A DNA stretch of 64,000 bases from Anaerostipes sp. 992a (GCF_001940245.1 NZ_MJIG01000004.1:434001-498000); one strand, 5' to 3'; counted from the stretch's first letter, positions 35,788 to 45,128 are shown. The notes: a model not told the origin generated them from the letters alone. A program made the numbers and translations.

Positions 35788-36078
35788 CTATTCCTCTTCA
35801 TGCACAGTAAGGTATTGTTTCAGTAAAAGCTGTGCCCGTCTGGCACCTTCCTGATGGACGGAATAATGAACCCATTTTCCCTCCTTACGTCCCTCAACAA
35901 TCTCTGCATCGCATAATATTTTCATATGATGAGACAGCGTGGATTGGCTGATTTGTAATTCTTCTAATAATTTGCAAGCACACATCTCACCATTTTGTAA
36001 AAGCTCTAAAATCTGCAGTCGATTCTGATCACAGAAAGCTTTAAAAATACGAATGGTTGCCTTATAGGAATCTTTCAT
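35788..36078 (-). CDS. ArsR-family metalloregulator
   Basis: 96 residues, winged helix (LLEELQISQSTLSHHMKIL). The helix ELLQNGEMCACKL carries a C-x-C pair at the position of the arsenic/antimony sensor site (ELCVCDL) in ArsR. It is the first gene of the ArsR-permease-thioredoxin cluster and probably represses it until metalloid is bound. The 80-base gap before the permease is A/T rich. Confidence 0.9.
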   Translation of the reverse strand: MKDSYKATIRIFKAFCDQNRLQILELLQNGEMCACKLLEELQISQSTLSHHMKILCDAEIVEGRKEGKWVHYSVHQEGARRAQLLLKQYLTVHEEE

Positions 36079-36150
36079 CCCTTCACCTCACTACCTTTCT
36101 TTTTATTATATCTACATATCGATAATTGTCAATATATTTTTATTCAAGTT

Positions 36151-37473
36151 CTAACCTCTCATTGGCAACCTTTTTTTCCCAAACCCAACTGCCATAAATA
36201 CCGTTATGAATTCTGCTACCGGTATTGCCAGCCATACTCCCTGTATTCCTACTATCTGCGGCAAGATAGCGAGAGAAATCAGAATAAAGCCAAAGGTTCT
36301 CGCAAAAGAAAGGATTGCCGAAGTCTTTCCATCGGACAGAGCAGTAAACAACCCTGAAAAATATATATTCGTCCCATTAAATAAATATCCGAGAGAAAAT
36401 AACTGAAATCCCTCCACTGCCAATTCATATGCTCCTGTGCCCGGTATGACAAAGGCTCCCGTTAAGTAGGCTGCACCGAAAAAACCTCCGGCTGTTACAA
36501 AAACAGCCGTTATTAATATAAAGCAACAGCAGATTTTATGCAGTTCTCTTAAACCCTTCATCCTGCCTGCTCCAAGATAAAAGCTAAAGACCGGAGCAAC
36601 CCCCATAGAGAATCCCAGATAAATCGATGATAGTAAAAACTGACCATACAAAATAATCGTAATAGCGGCAACCCCATCGGATCCAGTCATATGCATCAAA
36701 ATCAGGTTAAATACCGCCGTAATCACTGCATTTGACAACTGAATCACCATTTCGGAAGCACCATTGCCACACGCCTTTAACAAAATCCTCTTTTGAAAGG
36801 AAAACCGCACGTAGTATAATCCCTTTTTTCTTATGAAAAACCAAATGGTTCCTGCGACTGCCGGTATCATCTGTCCAATCCCAGTTGCCAACGCCGCTCC
36901 CATAACACCAAGTCCAAATATGGCAATCAAAATGTAGTCTAATACGGCATTTACCACACCGGCTAACACAATGAGACAAAGCCCCAGATCTGGTTTTCCT
37001 GCCGTTACAAAGAAGCACTGATACAAGGACTGCATCATACTTGCAGGCGCAAACAAGATCAGGGTACATAGATAATCCCTGCAATCTGGATATAGCACCT
37101 GATCGGACCCCAGAAAAAAAGAAATAGGCCTTGCAAATGCCAGGGTTACAACAATAAAGACCAGACCGATCAGCATTCCAGTAAATGCAAGCATAGAAAA
37201 AATCTCTCTGGCTTCCTCTGCCCTTCCTTCTCCTAAGCGTTTCCCAACAATGGCACTTCCTCCCGTTGCCAGCATTACTCCGGCAGCAAGCACCAGGTTA
37301 AATACCGGGTAGACGATATTAATAGATGAAAGTGCATCACTTCCTGCAAAGCGTGATACAAAGATGCCATCGACAACGGTATATAGGGCCATGAATAGCA
37401 TCATGACCATAGATGGCATTGCAAATTTTAATAACGATAGCGGGGTAAACTTTTGTCCTATGGATTGTGCCAT
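36151..37473 (-). CDS. MATE-family exporter 1
   Basis: 440 residues, about 12 membrane helices in two bundles (FTPLSLLKFAMPSMVMMLFM at the start, DGIFVSRFAGSDAL, and VFNLVLAAGVML with G-rich loops). These are typical of MATE antiporters that expel cationic drugs or metabolites using Na+ or H+. ATG 37473 is preferred because AGGAGG lies 7 bases upstream; the upstream ATG at 37497 precedes that site. It lies downstream of a second MATE gene, with a 28-base gap. Confidence 0.88.
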   Translation of the reverse strand: MAQSIGQKFTPLSLLKFAMPSMVMMLFMALYTVVDGIFVSRFAGSDALSSINIVYPVFNLVLAAGVMLATGGSAIVGKRLGEGRAEEAREIFSMLAFTGMLIGLVFIVVTLAFARPISFFLGSDQVLYPDCRDYLCTLILFAPASMMQSLYQCFFVTAGKPDLGLCLIVLAGVVNAVLDYILIAIFGLGVMGAALATGIGQMIPAVAGTIWFFIRKKGLYYVRFSFQKRILLKACGNGASEMVIQLSNAVITAVFNLILMHMTGSDGVAAITIILYGQFLLSSIYLGFSMGVAPVFSFYLGAGRMKGLRELHKICCCFILITAVFVTAGGFFGAAYLTGAFVIPGTGAYELAVEGFQLFSLGYLFNGTNIYFSGLFTALSDGKTSAILSFARTFGFILISLAILPQIVGIQGVWLAIPVAEFITVFMAVGFGKKRLPMRG

Positions 37474-37501
37474 AATGAATCCTCCTACTTCCGTCATTTT
37501 C

Positions 37502-38890
37502 TTACACTGTATCCCTTGTTAATTTTTTAATCCAGTTACCATAATGAGACATCAGATATCCTGGTATACATTTAAAAATCTGATCCGCATTCAGACAACA
37601 CACCACAACTTCTGGTGGTGCTTCCACAACAAATGCCATAAAAAAGGATACCGGCAATACGATCATCCATATGCTGATCAAATCCATCTTCATGACATAC
37701 ATGGCACTTCCTCCTCCACGGATAATCCCGTTATTCGTAGGCATCTGATAAGACATTCCCACACACACCACACTTAAAATGATCAAAAAGGAATTTGCCA
37801 TAGCCTTCGTGGCCGGAGAAAGATCATAAAGACTTAGAATTGGCACTCGAAGAAGGAACAGGAGTGCCCCTGCAAAAATACCAAGTCCTACGAACATCCG
37901 CTGTAGCCGGCTGGAATATTCCATTACCCTTTTGATATTACCTGTACCTATGGTCTTTCCTATGATAATAGAGGCGGTAGAAGAAGCTCCCACTGCAATG
38001 GATTTGACCATAAGAAATAATGTGGATGCTACGCTGTTAGCTGCAATGGCTGCAGCCGTCATATGTCCTAAGATCACCGTCTGCAATGCAGTATTGAGTC
38101 CCCATAATCCCTGTACCATAAAAATAGGCAATGCTACCTTAAAATAATCTCTTGCCAGTACCGGATCAAAATGAATATAGTCTGTAACTTTTAAGTGCAA
38201 CTTCTTCTCTTTTCCTACAAGAAAGCTGATCAATATGATACATTCCACAATTCTTGCTGTCAATGTTCCGATAGCTGCACCTTCCGCTCCCAGGCATGGG
38301 GCTCCAAAGTTTCCAAAAATCAATACATAATTAATACCGCAATTGATAAAAAATGTCACTATAGATAATATAAATGCAATTTTTACCGTCTCTACCATGC
38401 GGAGCGAAGCCAGCAGAAGCTGAGTCACTGCAAAAAAGAGATACGTAAATCGTATAATCCCAAGATATTGGACTCCCTGCTGGATAATTGGCTGATCCGT
38501 TGTAAAGATACCCATAGCTTCATAAGGAAAGATGCTTACCAGCACAAACAGGACAATTCCGATCAGAAGTGCTGTCTGCATAGCTGTAGCTGCAATTCTT
38601 CGCATGGGCTCTGTCTTTCCTTTTCCCCAATACTGGCTTCCAAAGATAACCAGCCCATCTCCTAGTGCCAATAACAGCTGTTGATAAACAAACTGGATCT
38701 GATTCACTGCTGCTACTCCTGCAAGAGCGGTCTCACTATAGGAGCCCAGCATAATATTATCCGCCAGATTGACACTTAAGGTAACAACATTTTGTAGTAC
38801 CAAAGCGATGTATATTGAAAAAAAGTTTTTATAAAATCCTTTTTCTTCTCCCATGTTATTCTCTTTCATCCTTTCCAAATGATTTTTCAC
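37502..38890 (-). CDS. MATE-family exporter 2
   Basis: Up to 462 residues with about 12 membrane helices (FSIYIALVLQNVVTLSVNLA, DNIMLGSYSETALAGVAAVN). It clearly belongs to the MATE family but differs from its neighbour. The start is uncertain: GTG 38890, ATG 38869 or ATG 38854 are all possible and none has a strong site. It is the first gene of a two-MATE operon. The two may form separate pumps with overlapping substrates. Confidence 0.85.
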   Translation of the reverse strand: MKNHLERMKENNMGEEKGFYKNFFSIYIALVLQNVVTLSVNLADNIMLGSYSETALAGVAAVNQIQFVYQQLLLALGDGLVIFGSQYWGKGKTEPMRRIAATAMQTALLIGIVLFVLVSIFPYEAMGIFTTDQPIIQQGVQYLGIIRFTYLFFAVTQLLLASLRMVETVKIAFILSIVTFFINCGINYVLIFGNFGAPCLGAEGAAIGTLTARIVECIILISFLVGKEKKLHLKVTDYIHFDPVLARDYFKVALPIFMVQGLWGLNTALQTVILGHMTAAAIAANSVASTLFLMVKSIAVGASSTASIIIGKTIGTGNIKRVMEYSSRLQRMFVGLGIFAGALLFLLRVPILSLYDLSPATKAMANSFLIILSVVCVGMSYQMPTNNGIIRGGGSAMYVMKMDLISIWMIVLPVSFFMAFVVEAPPEVVVCCLNADQIFKCIPGYLMSHYGNWIKKLTRDTV

Positions 38891-38948
38891 CTTTTACAAT
38901 TATAACATAACTCAGAACAATAAAAACATTTATCTTAAGAAACAGCAC

Positions 38949-39006
38949 AAAGGAGCTATGCACCAAAGAAAATCTGACGGCTTCTTTTTGCTGCAATAGC
39001 TCCTTT
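38949..39006. repeat. Inverted repeat between flavodoxin and MATE genes
   Basis: AAAGGAGCTATGCA and TGCAATAGCTCCTTT form a long stem with a 29-base loop. A related arm, AAAGGAGCTATGC, occurs near 63.02 kb. It could act as the terminator of the flavodoxin operon, although the U-tract is poor. The 65-codon frame across it is not credible as a gene. Confidence 0.55.
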
Positions 39007-39116
39007 ATATCAAAATGTAAAATGTAGGTGTCAAAAATACTATTTTTTGACATGGAAGGTTATCAAAATGTTTTTTATATCCAAGGGAAATCCCTTTGAA
39101 CCGTTATCATATGCTA

Positions 39117-39548
39117 TTATGCTTCTGCCAACGCTTTCCCTGCATTCAGTAATTCATCGTTGGTATCTCCATCTGGTTCTCCCAGGCAGGTAATTCCTTC
39201 GCCTCCAATGACCGTTGCACCAGCCTTTTCACAGCGTTCTACCCAGTCCTCCATCCATTCACAGTTTCCCCAGCCATAAGAACCAAATAAAACAACCTGT
39301 TTGCCACTCAGCTCTCCTTCTAAATCCATCATAAATGGTTCCATCACACCTTCTTCCAGCTGTTCCACTCCCATAGATGGACATCCCAGAGCAAATGCCT
39401 GGTCATCTTGCAAATCACCGGCAGTTACATCGTCTACCACCAGAACCTCAGCAGTTTTTCCTGCGGCGTTAACCCCTTCGGCAATTTTGTCTGCCATCAT
39501 CTGTGTATTACCGGTACCACTCCAGTAAACAATTTTAATCTTATTCAT
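39117..39548 (-). CDS. Flavodoxin
   Basis: 143 residues. The FMN phosphate loop is YWSGTGNTQMMA at the N-terminus, followed by FALGCPSMG and LFGSYGWGNCEWM, the flavin-stacking loops of short-chain flavodoxins. It carries electrons at low potential and typically replaces ferredoxin when iron is short. It lies after the broken DUF3793 gene and downstream of Fur boxes, which fits iron control. Confidence 0.93.
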   Translation of the reverse strand: MNKIKIVYWSGTGNTQMMADKIAEGVNAAGKTAEVLVVDDVTAGDLQDDQAFALGCPSMGVEQLEEGVMEPFMMDLEGELSGKQVVLFGSYGWGNCEWMEDWVERCEKAGATVIGGEGITCLGEPDGDTNDELLNAGKALAEA

Positions 39549-39577
39549 ATTTCTATTTCCTTTCGTTATTTCTATAT

Positions 39578-40032
39578 TTATACGGCAATTTCATAAAATT
39601 TTTTTCCATTTAGGATTTCATAAATTGCCGATTCCCGGGCTTCATCATAATGGCGGAACAGATTCTTTGCTCTTTCTGGATTTGAATATACCTTCCAATA
39701 TCCGGTGCAAAGACAATTCTTACCATTGTTTTCTATAAATCCAATGACATCCTCCATGGGATATCCCAAAAAAACTCCTATCTCATCTCATTTTCACGAT
39801 ACAAAAGCAAAATGATCTTTTCACCGCTTCTATACATAGTTTTACATTTTGCATTCATTTTATACAAGGTTCTCCCCATCATTTTTGCCTCTTCCGACTT
39901 TAACACCAAAAGTGCGGAATCCTTCATCCCTTTCAAAAATGGAGCACAATGGAGTGCCATTGTCATATGTACATAGGCATGGCTTTCTGTTCTCGCATAA
40001 TAATTTTTCATCAATTCAACTGGCATATGCAA
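39578..40032 (-). pseudogene. DUF3793 gene split by a frameshift
   Basis: The first part (40032 to 39778) encodes MHMPVELMKNYYARTE, the HCAPFLKGMK region and ends IILLLYRENEMR with a stop. The second part, in another frame (to 39578), continues GYPMEDVIGFIENNGKNCLC then GYWKVYSNPERA. Joined, they give a normal DUF3793 protein of about 145 residues. The break lies at a T7 run (TTTTTTT at 39770-39776), so it may be a mutation, a sequencing error or a slippage site. DUF3793 commonly neighbours flavodoxin in Lachnospiraceae. Confidence 0.8.
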
Positions 40033-40051
40033 TCCTTTCTTCCTGATTTAC

Positions 40052-40075
40052 CAGCCGGCGGTTTCCCACCGGCTG
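40052..40075 (-). promoter_or_regulatory. GC-rich hairpin in the DUF3793-flavodoxin leader
   Basis: CAGCCGGTGGGAAACCGCCGGCTG folds into a tight hairpin about 20 bases before the DUF3793 start, in an otherwise A/T-rich region. I do not recognise a riboswitch class. Confidence 0.45.
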
Positions 40076-40197
40076 CCCTAACTGCTTCTACTAAGCGATT
40101 TCTTTCGTTAGGAAAGGAGTTCTAATGATTTGATAAAGGCTTTCCTCTATCTGTGTTATACGATAACATAGGAAAAAGCAAAATTTCAATACTGAAA

Positions 40198-40214
40198 TTG
40201 ATAATCATTATCAA
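40198..40214 (-). promoter_or_regulatory. Fur box
   Basis: TTGATAATCATTATCAA is a perfect 7-1-7 Fur site (TGATAAT-n-ATTATCA). A second, weaker copy, TTGAGAATCATTTATCAA, lies at 40225-40242. Both are about 170-210 bases upstream of the DUF3793-flavodoxin genes. The remainder of the gap 40033-40283 has no gene. Confidence 0.85.
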
Positions 40215-40283
40215 ACTTTGCTTTATTGAGAATCATTTATCAATAAGGGGTGAGAAATTTTCTTCTTCATTTATTCCATAAAA

Positions 40284-40325
40284 AAGAAACCGCTGCCCCA
40301 ACTTTCGTTAGTGCAACGGTTTCTT
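40284..40325 (-). terminator. Terminator of the zinc-ribbon membrane protein gene
   Basis: AAGAAACCGTTGC pairs with GCAGCGGTTTCTT and is followed by TTTTTAT on the minus strand, 14 bases after the stop. Confidence 0.85.
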
Positions 40326-40338
40326 ATCATCACTTCTT

Positions 40339-40734
40339 TTAACTTTTCTTCTGAAATTCATTTCCACACTTTGGACAGGTGACAATAATCTTCCCTTTTC
40401 CCTTTGGAATTTTAATCTTCTGTCCACACTGTTTGCATTTATAAATATGATAGTCCTTTTTGATTTCGTGATATGCTTTCTGCTTTCCAAAAGCTTTTCT
40501 GATTCCGCTTGTTTTATCCAGGTACCATTGATTCTGTGCATAACACCTGCTATAGTTCTTTGAAAAGATTCTGCTATAAGAAAAGATTAGCAGCAATAAT
40601 AGAAACAAATTTAACAAACGGCTTCCGATAAATAGATTTACAATAATCAATACCAGTAACACACTATTTAAAAAGCTTCCAAGCTGGTCCACACCATATC
40701 TACCCTGCATAAAACGCATTATTTTCTCTTTCAT
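40339..40734 (-). CDS. Zinc-ribbon membrane protein
   Basis: 131 residues from ATG 40734. One long hydrophobic segment (about residues 20-50, probably two helices) is followed by a basic linker and a C-terminal zinc ribbon YKCKQCGQKIKIPKGKGKI then TCPKCGNEF (CxxC twice). Small proteins of this kind are common in Clostridia without known function. Monocistronic, with its own terminator. Confidence 0.75.
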   Translation of the reverse strand: MKEKIMRFMQGRYGVDQLGSFLNSVLLVLIIVNLFIGSRLLNLFLLLLLIFSYSRIFSKNYSRCYAQNQWYLDKTSGIRKAFGKQKAYHEIKKDYHIYKCKQCGQKIKIPKGKGKIIVTCPKCGNEFQKKS

Positions 40735-40945
40735 ATCCACCATTCCCTGCTTTCTGCATGATTCTATTGCTTTATTTCTATATACGATACTATAGCACAG
40801 AAAAATAAACTAGGTATAAATGCCACAGAACCTGCCATACTATCTCTTTCCCTTTATATGTCAATTTATTTCTCTTAGGCGCTGGTTTGTGATATGATAC
40901 TATTTAATATCAGATTTTTATTTATGTTCAGAAAGGAGCCATTTT

Positions 40946-41623
40946 ATGTTTCATATATTAGTTGTCGAAGATGATTCACATACCAGAAAGCTAATGGAAA
41001 CTGTCATTTCCCAAAACGGCTATACCGTATATACCGCTCAAAACGGAATGGAAGCCCTGGATGCTTTTGACCAGTACCATATTGATTTAATCGTGCTGGA
41101 TATTATGATGCCGGAGATGGACGGTTATGAATTTACCAAGCTTATCCGCGAATGGAAGGAGAATATTCCGATTCTCATGGTATCTGCCAAGCAGCAGCCT
41201 GCGGATAAGAAAAAGGGATTTTTAGTTGGAACCGATGATTATATGACCAAACCTGTGGATGAAGAAGAAATGCTGCTGCGGATTAAAGCCCTGCTGCGCC
41301 GCGCCAATATCGTTAATGAACGAAAAATTATCATTGGAGATGTTGTCCTAGATTACGATGAATTAAGCGTTACTAGAAATGGTGAAACACAAACACTGCC
41401 ACAAAAAGAATTCTATGTTTTATATAAACTGCTTTCCTATCCAAATAAGATTTTTACCCGGCTGCAGCTTATGGATGAAATCTGGGGTTTGGACAGCGAA
41501 ACAACGGATATGACTGTAAATGTTCATATCAATCGTCTGAGGAAGCGATTTGAGGGATGGAAGGAATTTGAGATCGTTACTGTCCGTGGGTTGGGATATA
41601 AGGCGGTGAAGCATGAAGAATAA
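40946..41623 (+). CDS. OmpR-family response regulator
   Basis: 225 residues. The receiver domain has the phospho-acceptor Asp in IVLDIMMPEMDGYE (about residue 51), acidic pair VEDD near the N-terminus, and Lys in YMTKPVD. The C-terminal winged helix (TLPQKEFYVLYKLLSYPNKI, TVNVHINRLRKRFE) binds DNA. GAAAGGAG precedes the ATG. The 3' end overlaps the histidine kinase gene by 11 bases. No target genes are obvious nearby. Confidence 0.93.
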   Translation: MFHILVVEDDSHTRKLMETVISQNGYTVYTAQNGMEALDAFDQYHIDLIVLDIMMPEMDGYEFTKLIREWKENIPILMVSAKQQPADKKKGFLVGTDDYMTKPVDEEEMLLRIKALLRRANIVNERKIIIGDVVLDYDELSVTRNGETQTLPQKEFYVLYKLLSYPNKIFTRLQLMDEIWGLDSETTDMTVNVHINRLRKRFEGWKEFEIVTVRGLGYKAVKHEE

Positions 41624-42677
41624 AATACATAGTCCGCAAAAGAAGCTTTCCTTTGGACTGAATCTGTGCCTGACCTTTTTCATCTTTTTGATCAGTACCG
41701 TAACGATGATACTGGCAGGGATGGTGGCATTTTGCCTGTTTTATTTCCATATTGTGGATTTTCCATTTTTTTCATCTGCTCTTGCTAATGTTTTATTCTT
41801 TCTTGCAATTTTAAGCATTGTCATTAGCACATGTATTTCACCAATGATCACGCACTTTCCTTTAAGACCTATACGAAAGATCATCAATGCCATCAACCAA
41901 CTGGCAAAGGGGGATTTTGGTACCCGTATTCATCTGGACTACCCTCTGGAACTCAAATATCTTTCAGAAAGCTTTAATTCTATGGCAAACGAACTGGAGA
42001 ATACTACACTTCTTCGAAATGATTTTATTAATAATTTCTCCCATGAATGTAAGACACCCATTGTCTCTATTCGTGGATTTGCCAAATTATTAAAGGATTC
42101 TTCCCTTCCGGAAGAAAAAAAACAGGAGTATTTGGATATTATCATTCACGAAGCCGATCGTTTGGCAAATTTATCCACAAAGGTACTGGACCTTTCAAAA
42201 ATTGAAGGTCAGACAGAGCTTCATCACATTACCACCTATAACCTGTCAGAACAGATTCGCCTTGCCTTTTTGCTCTTGGAGAATAAATGGTCCTCTAAAC
42301 AGATTGATTTTTCCATTGAACTGGACGAAATCCAGATTAGTGCCAACAAAGAAATGATGCAGCAGGTATTTGTCAATCTTTTAGATAATGCCATCAAATT
42401 CACCCCAGAGGGCGGATTTATCCAGATGACGCTGCAGTCCGACGATGATCATATCCTCTTTTGTCTAACGGATAACGGTATTGGAATGGATGAGAAAACC
42501 CTCTCCCATGTATTCCATAAGTTCTATCAGGCCGACCCATCCCATCAACAGGAGGGCAACGGACTTGGAATGGCTATGGTAAAGCAGATCGTAGATCTTC
42601 ACCACGGAACGATCCGCCTCGAAAGCAGTCCTGGACATGGAACGACGGTCATCCTCTCACTTCCTTGCTATCGATGA
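41613..42677 (+). CDS. Sensor histidine kinase
   Basis: 354 residues. Two membrane helices (about residues 13-45 and 55-75) with a very short extracellular loop, then a HAMP domain, the H-box FSHECKTPIVSIRGFAKLL with the phospho-histidine, the N-box LLDNAIKFTPEGG and G-box DNGIGMDE / GNGLGMAMVKQI. The short loop suggests an intramembrane-sensing kinase of the type that detects cell-envelope stress or antibiotics (inference). Coupled to the response regulator. Confidence 0.93.
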   Translation: MKNKIHSPQKKLSFGLNLCLTFFIFLISTVTMILAGMVAFCLFYFHIVDFPFFSSALANVLFFLAILSIVISTCISPMITHFPLRPIRKIINAINQLAKGDFGTRIHLDYPLELKYLSESFNSMANELENTTLLRNDFINNFSHECKTPIVSIRGFAKLLKDSSLPEEKKQEYLDIIIHEADRLANLSTKVLDLSKIEGQTELHHITTYNLSEQIRLAFLLLENKWSSKQIDFSIELDEIQISANKEMMQQVFVNLLDNAIKFTPEGGFIQMTLQSDDDHILFCLTDNGIGMDEKTLSHVFHKFYQADPSHQQEGNGLGMAMVKQIVDLHHGTIRLESSPGHGTTVILSLPCYR

Positions 42678-42693
42678 CTCCTGTGATGACATA

Positions 42694-42747
42694 AAAAAAC
42701 CTTCCTCTGAAGCGCTCAATCGGATAACGCTTTAGAAGAAGGTTTTT
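42694..42747. terminator. Bidirectional terminator between kinase and hisF
   Basis: AAAAACCTTCCTCTGAAGCG pairs imperfectly with CGCTTTAGAAGAAGGTTTTT. The A and T tracts on either side suit both converging genes. Confidence 0.85.
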
Positions 42748-42773
42748 CAGATATCATATTATAACTTTCTCTA

Positions 42774-43535
42774 TTATAATCGGACGCTGATTCCTCGTCT
42801 TCGTAAATCTGCTTTCAAATCATTGATCTCCAGCTCTTTAAAATGGAATAAGGAAGCGGCCAGTGCGGCATCTGCCTTTCCCTCTGTCAATACGTCATAG
42901 AAGTGGTCCTTGTTGCCAGCTCCACCTGATGCAATAACTGGAATGGATACATTTTCGGAAATAATTCTGGTCAGTTCTACATCATATCCAGCCTTGGTAC
43001 CATCGCAATCCATGCTGGTAAGGAGAATTTCTCCAGCACCACGTTTTTCGGCTTCCATAGCCCATTCTACTGCATCCAGTCCTACGTTGATCCTTCCGCC
43101 ATTCTTATAAACATCCCATCCAGAACCATCCACACGTCTTTTTGCATCAATCGCAACGACTACGCACTGACTTCCGAACTTATCCGCTGCATCTGAAATC
43201 AGATTTGGCGTATTAATAGCGGAAGAATTAATAGAAATCTTATCAGCACCCTCCCGCAGAATGGCTTTAAAATCATCCACAGTACGAATGCCTCCTCCTA
43301 CTGTAAATGGAATAAATACAGTTTCTGCAACCTTTCGTACCATATCCACCATAATATTTCTAGAATCAGAGGATGCGGTAATATCGAGGAATACCAGCTC
43401 ATCGGCACCTGCCACATCGTATGCAGCACCAACTGCAACTGGATCTCCCGCATCAATTAAATTTACAAAATTTACACCTTTTACAACCCTTCCACCTGTT
43501 ACGTCCAGGCAAGGGATAATTCTCTTTGTATGCAT
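42774..43535 (-). CDS. hisF: Imidazole glycerol phosphate synthase cyclase subunit
   Basis: 253 residues, a TIM barrel opening [19 protein letters not shown] with catalytic Asp in CLDV, and VAIDAKR plus phosphate-binding IASGGAGN. With HisH it turns PRFAR and ammonia into IGP and AICAR in histidine synthesis. It is 29 bases after hisH. The rest of the his operon is not in the window, so hisHF form a detached pair. Confidence 0.96.
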   Translation of the reverse strand: MHTKRIIPCLDVTGGRVVKGVNFVNLIDAGDPVAVGAAYDVAGADELVFLDITASSDSRNIMVDMVRKVAETVFIPFTVGGGIRTVDDFKAILREGADKISINSSAINTPNLISDAADKFGSQCVVVAIDAKRRVDGSGWDVYKNGGRINVGLDAVEWAMEAEKRGAGEILLTSMDCDGTKAGYDVELTRIISENVSIPVIASGGAGNKDHFYDVLTEGKADAALAASLFHFKELEINDLKADLRRRGISVRL

Positions 43536-43564
43536 ATCTATTTCCTCCTGCTGCTACACCTTTT

Positions 43565-44167
43565 CTATAGCTCAATAAAATTCTTTAAAATCTGAAGTCC
43601 TACTGCGCTGCTCTTTTCCGGATGGAACTGACATGCGAATATATTTTCTTTCTCCACGGATGCATGAATCAGGGTAGAATACTCCGTTGTTGCTGCAACA
43701 ATGTCCTCTGCTGCTTTTAAATAATAAGAATGAACAAAGTATACATATGGTTCTTCTTCCAATCCCTGAAATAACTTCGCTCCCTTCTTGACCTTAAGAG
43801 AGTTCCATCCCATATGTGGAATCTTCAGTCCCTCCTGTGCTGGAATCCTTAAGATTTCTCCATCTAAAATCCCAAGGCCAGTGGCCCCCGGACTTTCTTC
43901 ACTGCTCTTAAATAACAGCTGAAGTCCCAGACAAATTCCGAGAAATGGTGTCTTTTTCTCGACCACATCATAGATGGTATTCTTAAGACCATACGCATTG
44001 ATCTTCTCCATAGCATCTCCAAAAGCACCAACACCAGGGAGAATGACTTTATCACTCTGTAAGATTACATCCTTATCTCTGGTGATGACCGCTTCCTCAC
44101 CAAGATACTGCACTGCTTTTTCTACACTTTTGATATTTCCTGCATCATAATCAATAATTGCAATCAT
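43565..44167 (-). CDS. hisH: Imidazole glycerol phosphate synthase glutaminase subunit
   Basis: 200 residues of the class I glutamine amidotransferase type. Catalytic Cys is in PFLGICLGLQLLF (about residue 80) and the His-Glu pair in CQFHPEKSS near the C-terminus. It supplies ammonia to HisF. The start immediately follows the stop of the SIR2-like gene, with no gap. Confidence 0.96.
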   Translation of the reverse strand: MIAIIDYDAGNIKSVEKAVQYLGEEAVITRDKDVILQSDKVILPGVGAFGDAMEKINAYGLKNTIYDVVEKKTPFLGICLGLQLLFKSSEESPGATGLGILDGEILRIPAQEGLKIPHMGWNSLKVKKGAKLFQGLEEEPYVYFVHSYYLKAAEDIVAATTEYSTLIHASVEKENIFACQFHPEKSSAVGLQILKNFIEL

Positions 44168-44977
44168 TTAGTTTTCCTCTTTCATCGTTAAAAAATCTTT
44201 ACTGTTCACTGCTGCTGTCTCTGCTTTCCCTCTAAGTTCCTCCCCAATCTGATACAAATGCTCATGCACCCGGATCAAATGGGATTTTTTATTATAAAAT
44301 ACAATCTTCTCAAATGGCCATTTAAATAACGATGGCACTTCGAATCCTTCTCCCAGCTCAAGAATCAATACCTTCTTATTAATCGTTCCCTGAAGCCACT
44401 TGGTGTATTTCCCCCACATCTGCAAATATCCTTCTTCCAGATAGCTGCTTACCGTCTCGTTGGTTCGAATATTGAATACAAAATTTCTTCCACATTTTGG
44501 ACATTGCAAATGCTCATACTCTCCTGTCTTTTCATAGTAGTCGATCAAGTCCCTGATTCCTGGAAGCGCTGGATAAATCCGATGCTCGCATGGCTTTTCA
44601 CACTGGAAGAATTCTCCCGTTCCACACGGAGCAACCACTCTGTCCTCCTTTAAATCCGTCTTATACAGCAGATTATCTTGATTGCTGGTAATGACAAAGT
44701 AATTCTTACCCTCCAATGCTTTGCACAATTCATCGAAATAGGGAGCCTTTTCCATCGTAAGCAAATAGTTTCGATAATAGACTTCTAACATCCAGTCTCG
44801 TTCTGGTCCTTCCTCTGCCGCAAGAAGCTGTTCGTAGCCCTTCATATCCTTTTCTTTATAATAGTTTCTTACTTCATCAGAATCCATGGGAATTAAGTTT
44901 TTAGCGCTTAATTCCCTTCCAATCCCAATAAGCACCATATCCGCTTCTTTTATCTGATCTACATATCTTTGTAACAT
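44168..44977 (-). CDS. SIR2-like protein with zinc-binding cysteines
   Basis: 269 residues. The N-terminal ADMVLIGIGRELSA replaces the usual GAGxS NAD loop, followed by FVITSNQDNLLYK (TQNxD-like). A zinc pair QCPKCGRNFVFN plus CGTGEFFQCEKPC sits in the middle, and ILELGEGFEVPS near the end recalls the sirtuin NAD pocket. It is a diverged sirtuin-like fold; deacetylase activity is uncertain. It is directly fused in operon order to hisH and hisF. AAGGAG precedes the ATG. Confidence 0.75.
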   Translation of the reverse strand: MLQRYVDQIKEADMVLIGIGRELSAKNLIPMDSDEVRNYYKEKDMKGYEQLLAAEEGPERDWMLEVYYRNYLLTMEKAPYFDELCKALEGKNYFVITSNQDNLLYKTDLKEDRVVAPCGTGEFFQCEKPCEHRIYPALPGIRDLIDYYEKTGEYEHLQCPKCGRNFVFNIRTNETVSSYLEEGYLQMWGKYTKWLQGTINKKVLILELGEGFEVPSLFKWPFEKIVFYNKKSHLIRVHEHLYQIGEELRGKAETAAVNSKDFLTMKEEN

Positions 44978-45099
44978 ATGACACTCCTTGATTCTATTCT
45001 TTCCGACAGAAAGATCCCATATTCTTCAAACTTCTGTCTCACTCAATTATACCGAAATTTAAGAATTATGCAACTTTTCATGATTCAAAAAAAGGAAAT

Positions 45100-45128
45100 T
45101 TGCAAAAAATAGAAATTTATTATATAAT
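45100..45128 (+). promoter_or_regulatory. Sigma-A promoter for the DUF6465 gene
   Basis: TTGCAA (45100-45105) and TATAAT (45123-45128) are 17 bases apart, giving a leader of about 60 bases before ATG 45196. Confidence 0.75.

Noticed and set aside
38856-39053. 65-codon frame before the MATE gene
   Set aside because: It runs through the 38.95-39.0 kb inverted repeat, has no ribosome binding site and overlaps the MATE start.
40052-40075. Cobalamin or other known riboswitch in the flavodoxin leader
   Set aside because: Only a single hairpin is clear; the conserved cores of known classes are not visible.
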